Assembly (NCBI GenBank): GCA_035277145.1
Contig: DATELA010000040.1
Location: 1 to 27,029 of the forward strand
Length of the DNA: 27,029 nt
Direction of reading: 5' to 3'
Source of the DNA: DASRAP01 sp035277145
GTDB taxonomy: Bacteria > Gemmatimonadota > Gemmatimonadetes > Gemmatimonadales > Gemmatimonadaceae
In this document: piece by piece, positions 15,460 through 21,269 of the stretch
How positions within the stretch are numbered: the first letter of the stretch is position 1
Layout: every line of letters starts with the position of its first letter
Made by a program: the position numbers and the translations under genes
Notes under the pieces: generated by a model
The model's database searches: none
What the model was told of the DNA's origin: nothing
The model's input: only the letters and a program-made list of their open reading frames with translations

Positions 15460-17862
15460 ATGCACTCCCGCCTTCTCTCCGCCGCTCTTCTCGTTACGAC
15501 GCTTGCCGCGTCCGCTGTTCTCTCCCTCCGCCCTAATCGCTTCGGCTATTCCGACCGCGAGGAACGCCATCTGTTCCCCGCCGTCTCTACTGGTCCTCTC
15601 GACCCCGCGTGGAGTCCTGACGGACGCTGGATCGCTTTCTCCATGCGCGGCGACATTTGGAAGATTCCCGCCGACGGCGGTGAAGCGATCGCGATTACTT
15701 CGGGCCCCAACTATTACTTCGAGCCTGCGTGGAGTCCCGACGGTCAGCGCATCGCGTTGTCCATGGACGTCGCGGGCAACATCGAACTTGGTATCGTCAG
15801 CGCCAACGGCGGTGCAGTGCACCCCGTTTCGCCGCACGCGCGCGTTGATCTGCAGCCCGCGTGGAGTCCGGATGGAAAGAGTTTGTTTTTCGCCAGCGCA
15901 CGCAACGGTGGTTGGCGTATCTTCCGTCACGACCTCACAACCGGCAAAGACACCGCGCTGATCAACGGTATTCAGCCAGCGCCATCGCCGGACGGTTTGT
16001 CGCTCGCGTATGAACAAGGCGGTTTGCGCGTACTCGATCTCGCGACGATGCAATCGCGCGTCGTACGCGACGAAGAAACCGAGTACCGCGTGCGTCCCAA
16101 GTGGACGCCCGACGGCAAGAACATTCTCTACGTCACCGAAGACAAAGGCAGCAACGACATCCGCGTGATTTCCGCGACGAGCGGCGATCCGATCGAACTC
16201 ACGATCGACGACGCGAATCACGAAATGTCGCCGTCGCCGAGCCCCGATGGCACGCGGTTCGCGTTCGTCGCATTTCGCGCGGCCGTGCCGACGCTCTACA
16301 CGGCCGACATGTACGGCGGACGGCCTAGTGCGTGGCGCGAGGTGAAGATCACTTCGCGCAAACCCGTGACGCCGACCGGACGCGTGCGTTTGCGCGTGCT
16401 TGGTCCCGATGGTCGCCCGATGCCGGCGCGTGTGTACGTCGACGCAAGTGACACGCGTGCGTACAGTCCGAATGGCGCGTTCCATCGCGCGATGATGGTA
16501 CAGGATCGCCACTACTTCCACACGAACGGCGAAGACGAGCTCGAGTTACCCGCGGGCAACGCAACCATCGAAGCGATGCGCGCGTTCGAGTTCCGTCCGA
16601 AAGCCATCACGATCGACGTGCGCGCCGGCGCCACGCAAACCGCGACCATCGCGCTCGATCGTCTCGTCGATATGCCCGCGCGCGGCTGGTATTCCGGCGA
16701 CAGTCACGTACACGATCTGCATCAGGGATTCGGACTCAGCTACGACGCGTTCTTCAAACATCTCGTCGCCGAGGATCTGCACGTCACCAACGCGCTCATC
16801 CATATGGATGGCACGCGACTGATGGGGCGCTGGGAAGATCTCACCGGTGCGCCGCATCCGCTCTCAACGCGCACGCACATTCTCCAGTATGCGCAGGAGT
16901 ATCGCGGAAGCCTCGGCCACGTCGGCATGATCGGCACGCGCGAATTCATTCTGCCATTCGTCGGCGGACAGAACGGCACTGCGTATGGCCAGCCGTCGCT
17001 CGAGCACAAGTATTTCAACGGCGCGAAGGCACAAGGCGGGCTCGCCGGCTTCATGCATCCCTACATCTCTGATCCGCGTACGCCCAACGCTGCCGCGAGC
17101 ACACTCATTGCGGTCGACGTCGCGCTTGGACTGGGCGATTTCTACGACGTCGGCGCGCTGTGGTCCGACGAGTTGTATTCCGCGCAGTTCTACTATCGCT
17201 TGCTCAACGCGGGTTTTCGCTTACCAGCGACGGGAGGCACGGATCAGTTCTCGGACGTGTGGCGCGATCCACCTGCCGGTTCAGACCGAACGTTCGCCCA
17301 CGTCGAAGGCGCGTTCACGTTCGCGAGTTGGCTCGACGCAGTGAAGCGTGGTCACACATTCATGTCGACGGGGCCGCTGTTGTTCTTCGATGTCGAAGGA
17401 CGGCAGCCCGGTGATGAACTCGCACTCGCCGCAAATGCGCCCGCGACGGTGCGCGTGAAAGCAGAGGCGGTGTCCATGGCGCCGATCGATTCGTTGCAGA
17501 TCATTGTAAACGGGGACGTCGCACAAACAATTCGCGGCACGTCGCGCGAGCGCATCACATTCGACGGCGCAGTCCCTGTGCCGCAAGGTGGATGGGTTGC
17601 AGCGCGCGTACTTGGTCCCGCGTCGAAATACATTGGCGATGACTACGCGTTTGCGCACACGACGCCCGTGTACGTCGTGCGCGGCGGCCGGCGTTTTGTG
17701 AAAGCCGAAGACGCGCAGTTCCTTGCGCAAACCGTCGACGCGATCTGGGCGCGTGTGGAACGCTCGCGCTGGCGATCGGACGCGGAACGAAATGCATTCA
17801 AAGCGGCAACAGACTCTGCGCGTGCCGTCTACACGCGGCTCGCCGGCGAGGGATCACGATGA
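15460..17862 (+). CDS. Secreted PD40 propeller-CehA/McbA family metallohydrolase
   Basis: This 800-residue protein has a signal peptide (1-22). A TolB/PD40-like propeller follows, with repeated WSPDG blades near residues 50, 90, 133, 173, 209 and 252 (DPAWSPDGRWIAFS, EPAWSPDGQRIALS and so on). A short carboxypeptidase-regulatory-like beta domain is near 306-400. The C-terminal half is a PHP-type CehA/McbA hydrolase: GWYSGDSHVHDLH gives Asp414, His416 and His418 as metal ligands, with further candidates in FMHPYISDP and TGGTDQFSD (Asp595). CehA/McbA enzymes include carbaryl esterases, but this large secreted form is probably a broader esterase/phosphoesterase. The stop overlaps the next gene's start (ATGA), so it is coupled to the secreted cyclophilin. 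A strong Shine-Dalgarno sequence is absent. Confidence 0.88.
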   Translation: MHSRLLSAALLVTTLAASAVLSLRPNRFGYSDREERHLFPAVSTGPLDPAWSPDGRWIAFSMRGDIWKIPADGGEAIAITSGPNYYFEPAWSPDGQRIALSMDVAGNIELGIVSANGGAVHPVSPHARVDLQPAWSPDGKSLFFASARNGGWRIFRHDLTTGKDTALINGIQPAPSPDGLSLAYEQGGLRVLDLATMQSRVVRDEETEYRVRPKWTPDGKNILYVTEDKGSNDIRVISATSGDPIELTIDDANHEMSPSPSPDGTRFAFVAFRAAVPTLYTADMYGGRPSAWREVKITSRKPVTPTGRVRLRVLGPDGRPMPARVYVDASDTRAYSPNGAFHRAMMVQDRHYFHTNGEDELELPAGNATIEAMRAFEFRPKAITIDVRAGATQTATIALDRLVDMPARGWYSGDSHVHDLHQGFGLSYDAFFKHLVAEDLHVTNALIHMDGTRLMGRWEDLTGAPHPLSTRTHILQYAQEYRGSLGHVGMIGTREFILPFVGGQNGTAYGQPSLEHKYFNGAKAQGGLAGFMHPYISDPRTPNAAASTLIAVDVALGLGDFYDVGALWSDELYSAQFYYRLLNAGFRLPATGGTDQFSDVWRDPPAGSDRTFAHVEGAFTFASWLDAVKRGHTFMSTGPLLFFDVEGRQPGDELALAANAPATVRVKAEAVSMAPIDSLQIIVNGDVAQTIRGTSRERITFDGAVPVPQGGWVAARVLGPASKYIGDDYAFAHTTPVYVVRGGRRFVKAEDAQFLAQTVDAIWARVERSRWRSDAERNAFKAATDSARAVYTRLAGEGSR

Positions 17863-18506
17863 TGAGAACTCACAACGCTTTTCACACGGCCCACAACGCC
17901 TTTCATGCGGCCCACTACGGCCTTCGAACGGCCCAGTACGCCGTTCTGTTGCTCGCCGCGCTACTCCCCGCGCCAGTTCTGGCCCAAGCCAAGCTCGTCC
18001 CCATTGTCATCGAAACTTCGATGGGCTCGATCGAAGTCGACCTCGACTCGGCGCGCGCGCCGATCACCGTCACGAACTTCCTCAAGTACGTCGATGCGCA
18101 CACGTTCGACGGCGGCAACTTCTATCGCGTCGTGCGCATGGACAATCAGCCGAACGACTCGATCAAGATTCAGGTTATCCAGGGCGGCATTTCGCGCGAA
18201 AAACGCGCAGAGCGCCGGCCGGCGATTCCGCTCGAGCGCACGAGCGTGACGGGGCTGAAGCACGTCGACGGGACGATCTCGATGGCGCGCAGCGGCCCCG
18301 ACACTGGCACCACCGAGTTCTCCATCATGGTCGGTGATCAACCCGAACTCGATTTCGGCGGCAAACGAAATCCTGATGGCCAGGGATTTGCAGCATTCGG
18401 CAGAGTAACCAAGGGCTTTGATGTGATTAAGAAGATTCAGTCGCAGGCAGCGAATGGGCAGAACCTGGTGGAGCGAATAGCGATAGTTCGAATAGTCAGG
18501 CGGTAG
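17859..18506 (+). CDS. Secreted cyclophilin-type peptidyl-prolyl isomerase
   Basis: This 215-residue protein starts at ATG 17859, overlapping the upstream TGA by 4 bp, with GAGGGA eight bases upstream. The hydrophobic core YAVLLLAALLPAPVLAQA is a signal peptide h-region. Residues about 47-213 are a cyclophilin domain: VIETSMGSIEVDLDSARAPITVTNFLKYVD, GGNFYRVVR, VIQGGI, GTISMARSGPDTGTTEFSIMVGD, GFAAFGRVTKGFDVIKKI. It would speed proline isomerisation in the periplasm or outside. The unusually long n-region (residues about 4-27: THNAFH, TAHNAFH, AAHYGLR, TAQYAV) is a 7-residue periodic translation of the 21-bp repeat, so the repeat has become coding. Coupling to the metallohydrolase suggests it may help fold that protein. 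Confidence 0.9.
   Translation: MMRTHNAFHTAHNAFHAAHYGLRTAQYAVLLLAALLPAPVLAQAKLVPIVIETSMGSIEVDLDSARAPITVTNFLKYVDAHTFDGGNFYRVVRMDNQPNDSIKIQVIQGGISREKRAERRPAIPLERTSVTGLKHVDGTISMARSGPDTGTTEFSIMVGDQPELDFGGKRNPDGQGFAAFGRVTKGFDVIKKIQSQAANGQNLVERIAIVRIVRR
17875..17947 (+). repeat. 21-bp repeat cluster C, inside a coding sequence
   Basis: Units at 17875-17895, 17896-17916 and 17917-17937 plus a partial fourth match the shared 21-bp family (ACGCC-TTT/GTT-variable-ACGGCCCA). The cluster lies within codons 6-30 of the cyclophilin gene and encodes its positively charged signal peptide N-region. Confidence 0.88.
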
Positions 18507-18520
18507 TTCTGGTAATTGCG

Positions 18521-18582
18521 AACGGCGTATTGAGCCGTTGTAACGGCGTCGTGGGCCGATCTAAGGACGTCATGAGTCTGAA
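18521..18582 (-). repeat. 21-bp repeat cluster D, minus-oriented half
   Basis: Units at 18521-18541 and 18542-18562 plus a degenerate third match the repeat family on the minus strand. The cluster begins 14 bp after the cyclophilin stop, as cluster A does after its upstream gene. Confidence 0.75.
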
Positions 18583-18655
18583 ACGCCACTTCAGTTTGCT
18601 CAATACGCCGTTCGTACGGCCCAGTACGCCCTTTCTACGGCCCAATACGCAGTTG
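18583..18655 (+). repeat. 21-bp repeat cluster D, plus-oriented half
   Basis: A degenerate unit at 18583-18604, full units at 18605-18625 and 18626-18646, and a partial unit to 18655 match cluster B in orientation and sequence. Together with the minus-oriented half, the gap between genes is a large imperfect inverted repeat. It ends 23 bp before the next start. Confidence 0.85.
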
Positions 18656-18678
18656 CAGTACTCAAAACGGAGAGTTGC

Positions 18679-20259
18679 ATGCGTTCACTGTTAGTGGTTG
18701 TATGCACGTCGGCCCTCGCGCTCACCGCATCTGCACAACAGCGCACTGAACAGCAAGCCCGCGATATCGCCACGCGCAATCGCGCCGAGCGCGATCGCAT
18801 TCTCAAGGAAACCGGTAAGTCTCCGGCGCTGATCACCGACGCCAAAGGGACCATCAATGCGGTTCCCGCATCGCTCGGAGTCGATCCCTTCTATAAGAAG
18901 TACGTCGACGCCGAGGGCATCCCGGTGATCTCGTCGGAGAAAGTGCCCGACGCTGCGTTGTTCGTCGCGCGCGACATCATCAACAGCATGCTCGAGGCGC
19001 GGCCTGATTTGCGCAAAGCCATGATCGCGCGAAAGTGGCGGACCGGCGTCATCGCGGAAGTCGAAATGACCATGGACATTCCGGAGTATTCACGGATGAA
19101 ACGCCCGGGCGCGCCGCAAGGTGAACCGGTCGTTCAGGCTGACAAGGATTACCACGCGAATCGTTCGCGCGGACTCGGCGGTAACCCGACCACAGGCGCA
19201 GAAGAAAACCTGCTCGGCTATCCGGGCACACGTTATTTCGGCGAACACATTTTCGTCCACGAGTTCTCGCACGCCATTATGGGCGGCGGAATTCGAACCG
19301 TGGACTCGGCGATGCACGCGGAAATTCGCGCGGCGTATGACAGCGCGATGGCCGCCGGCAAGTACGTGCACCCCGACGGACGCAAACACTATGCAACCAC
19401 CAACGCCAACGAATATTGGGCCGAAGGCGCGCAGTGGTGGTTCTATTCGAATTATGGCGAGTGTTTCGCGGGCAACGTCAAAGTCGAGACACCCGACGAT
19501 CTGAAAGCGTACGATCCGAAGTTGTTCGAGTTGCTCGGCCGTGTGTTCAAGTCGCATCGCATTCCGATGGACGTGTTCCATGCGAAGCGCGTTCGTCCAA
19601 ACCGATGCCCCGGCGAGTCGCTTACTCAGCAACAGCGTGACGCATTGCTGCTCGATCCGTCGAGCGCGGAGTGGCGTGCGCCGGCGCCCGCGGTCTCGCA
19701 TCTCCGTTTTGAAACGACCAAAGGCGCGTTCGTGCTCGAGGTCAATCGCGCGTGGGGCCCGAATGGCGCGGACCGCTTATACAACCTTGCGCGACTCGGT
19801 TATTACGACGACACGCGTTTCCATCGCGTGAACGCCAACTACATCGCGCAATTCGGATTGCACGGGAATCCGGCAGTGAACGCCGCATGGAAGGGCCGCA
19901 CGATTGCTGACGATCCGCCGCGCTCTGAGAATTCGCGCGGCACGTATGCGTTCGCGCAAATGGGGCCCAACACGCGCCACACGCAGATCTACATCAACCT
20001 CGGCGACAATTCTCGCAACAACGTCGAACCGTTCGTGATTCTCGGGCGCGTGATCGAAGGGATGAACGTCGTCGACAGCCTGTACTCCGGTTACGGCGAG
20101 AACTCAGGCAGCGGAATGCGACAAGGGCGACAAGGCCCGCTCGAGACGGGCGGCAACGCGTTCATGGATCGCGAGTATCCGAAGCTCGACAAGATTCTGC
20201 GCGTGACGGTGACGACGGTGCAGAGCCAGGCGGGCGCCGGGCGCGGCGGTACGCGATAA
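18679..20259 (+). CDS. Secreted HExxH metallopeptidase-like domain fused to cyclophilin
   Basis: This 526-residue protein starts at ATG 18679 with GGAG nine bases upstream and has a signal peptide (RSLLVVVCTSALALTASAQQ). The N-terminal 330 residues look like a zinc peptidase-like domain: HEFSH (His194, Glu195, His198) and, 47 residues later, NEYWAEGAQWWF with Glu245 as a possible third ligand, reminiscent of gluzincins/ATLF-like domains. The C-terminal part (about 340-515) is a cyclophilin: RFETTKGAFVLEV, DDTRFHRV, GTYAFAQMGPNTRHTQIYINLGDN, FVILGRVIEGMNVVDSLYSGYGE. The tail is Gly/Arg-rich. The two halves are in one uninterrupted frame. Next to the preceding secreted cyclophilin, it suggests extracellular protein maturation. 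Peptidase activity is unproven. Confidence 0.82.
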   Translation: MRSLLVVVCTSALALTASAQQRTEQQARDIATRNRAERDRILKETGKSPALITDAKGTINAVPASLGVDPFYKKYVDAEGIPVISSEKVPDAALFVARDIINSMLEARPDLRKAMIARKWRTGVIAEVEMTMDIPEYSRMKRPGAPQGEPVVQADKDYHANRSRGLGGNPTTGAEENLLGYPGTRYFGEHIFVHEFSHAIMGGGIRTVDSAMHAEIRAAYDSAMAAGKYVHPDGRKHYATTNANEYWAEGAQWWFYSNYGECFAGNVKVETPDDLKAYDPKLFELLGRVFKSHRIPMDVFHAKRVRPNRCPGESLTQQQRDALLLDPSSAEWRAPAPAVSHLRFETTKGAFVLEVNRAWGPNGADRLYNLARLGYYDDTRFHRVNANYIAQFGLHGNPAVNAAWKGRTIADDPPRSENSRGTYAFAQMGPNTRHTQIYINLGDNSRNNVEPFVILGRVIEGMNVVDSLYSGYGENSGSGMRQGRQGPLETGGNAFMDREYPKLDKILRVTVTTVQSQAGAGRGGTR

Positions 20260-20811
20260 CTGCGGCGTCTTCGGACGCTCACTGGCAGTATCTGCCGCGA
20301 CCGTTGGTGCGCACGTTGCCGTGACGTCGAGCGTGTCACTGCGCGCGCGTGTGGTGTCGGAATCATCGCCGCCATCCCAGCGTCCTTCGATGATGCACGT
20401 CATGATACCGTTGTGCATTCCGACGACGGTGCCGTCGGGACCATCGGCCGAATAGATCGTGTTTTCGCGCCAGCCTGAAATGCGCAGCCATCCCAGCAGC
20501 GAGTCGACGGACGCGTATTCATTGACGGAGTGTCCGCTCGCCGCCGCCTGGCACGCGGGACGAGGTTCGGCGCCGTCCCACGCTTCGCTGAGCGGTACGC
20601 CACGCAGCGGCCGTTGCTCGAGACCCGGCATACGCCCGATGTAACTCGACACTGCCTCGCATCCGGGCGGCGCCGGCGTGGTGTCCGTCGTCGTCGCGGC
20701 GCCGGCCTGCGCACCAGACGACGCATCGCGTGAACCGCACGCGGCGGCCACGGCAAAGCCCAGTGTGACAGCTGCAAGCGGGACAAGCCGATTCAGGGTG
20801 CGTTTTTCCAT
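20104..20811 (-). CDS. Small lipoprotein, unknown function
   Basis: This 235-residue protein has a signal sequence and a candidate lipobox AVAAAC (Cys25), followed by a Thr/Ala/Ser-rich linker. Residues about 50-160 are the conserved-looking part (CEAVSSYIGRMPGLEQRPLRG, GWRENTIYSADGPDGTVVGMHNGIMTCIIEGRWDGGDDSD, TLDVTATC) with three Cys. The last 51 residues are encoded antisense to the cyclophilin end of the neighbouring gene and are rich in Arg, His and Ala, so they look like a read-through tail rather than a domain. TATACT lies six bases before the ATG, suggesting a near-leaderless mRNA. I do not recognise the family. Confidence 0.7.
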   Translation of the reverse strand: MEKRTLNRLVPLAAVTLGFAVAAACGSRDASSGAQAGAATTTDTTPAPPGCEAVSSYIGRMPGLEQRPLRGVPLSEAWDGAEPRPACQAAASGHSVNEYASVDSLLGWLRISGWRENTIYSADGPDGTVVGMHNGIMTCIIEGRWDGGDDSDTTRARSDTLDVTATCAPTVAADTASERPKTPQLSRTAAPGARLALHRRHRHAQNLVELRILAIHERVAARLERALSPLSHSAA

Positions 20812-20817
20812 GCGATG

Positions 20818-20823
20818 AGTATA
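20818..20823 (-). promoter_or_regulatory. -10 box TATACT of the lipoprotein gene
   Basis: On the minus strand TATACT (5 of 6 to consensus) is followed by CATCGC and then the ATG. Transcription would therefore begin at or next to the start codon, giving a leaderless message. No convincing -35 box is present at 16-18 bp spacing. Confidence 0.4.
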
Positions 20824-20852
20824 CCCTGGCCGGGGCTCGGCGACCCATGTCG

Positions 20853-20874
20853 GCCGATGGGCACAACCATCGGC
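20853..20874. promoter_or_regulatory. 8-6-8 inverted repeat in the divergent region
   Basis: GCCGATGG and CCATCGGC are exact inverted arms around GCACAA. It lies midway between the divergent lipoprotein (20811) and PadR2 (20922) starts, so it is more likely a protein-binding site than a terminator. No T-tract follows on either strand. Confidence 0.45.
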
Positions 20875-20891
20875 TCACTCGGTGTGTCAGA

Positions 20892-20916
20892 CACTATGGT
20901 CATTTTAACCATAGTG
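20892..20916. promoter_or_regulatory. 9-7-9 palindrome, likely PadR2 operator
   Basis: CACTATGGT and ACCATAGTG are exact inverted arms around an AT-rich 7-bp centre, ending 5 bp before the PadR2 ATG. A shorter GTGTC-A-GACAC palindrome overlaps its left edge (20884-20894). The AT-rich centre stands out in this GC-rich region and probably overlaps the promoter, as in PadR autorepression. Confidence 0.65.
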
Positions 20917-20921
20917 CTCTC

Positions 20922-21269
20922 ATGCCCGATCCAACGCGTTTCCTCCCGCTGAAACCCGTCGAACTACTCGTACTGACCATGCTCGCGTCCGGCGACCGGC
21001 ACGGGTACGGCATTCGCCAGGACATTCTCGAGCACACTGAGGGGCGCGTGGCAATCGAGGCGGGCAATCTGTATCGCCACCTGCGCGGACTCGAGGACGA
21101 TGCGTTGGTCTCTACCGTACGCACGCCGCGCGAAACGACTGATGAGCGACGTATCTATTACAGACTCACGCCGTTCGGTCGTCGCGTACTCGCCGCTGAA
21201 ATGCTGCGGTTGCGTTCGCTCGTGCAACTCGCGGAGGTGCGCGGAATCATCGCGCCGGTGCGCGCATGA
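20922..21269 (+). CDS. PadR-family transcriptional regulator 2
   Basis: This 115-residue protein starts at ATG 20922; the frame is open to an ATG at 20847, but that would place the operator inside the gene and adds unconserved sequence. The winged helix spans residues 8-90: LKPVELLVLTMLASGDRHGYGIRQDI, EAGNLYRHLRGLEDDALV (recognition helix) and DERRIYYRLTPFGRRVL (wing). It differs clearly from PadR1 in sequence and operator. The TGA overlaps the permease ATG by 4 bp, so both are translated together. It likely represses this operon from the palindrome just upstream. Confidence 0.92.
   Translation: MPDPTRFLPLKPVELLVLTMLASGDRHGYGIRQDILEHTEGRVAIEAGNLYRHLRGLEDDALVSTVRTPRETTDERRIYYRLTPFGRRVLAAEMLRLRSLVQLAEVRGIIAPVRA

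Noticed and set aside
15394..16521. 375-codon minus-strand frame opposite the metallohydrolase
   Set aside because: Arg/His/Val-rich antisense shadow of a clear propeller-hydrolase gene that also runs into the repeat array.
20847..20921. Earlier ATG for PadR2
   Set aside because: It would put the palindromic operator inside the coding region and add 25 residues foreign to the family.
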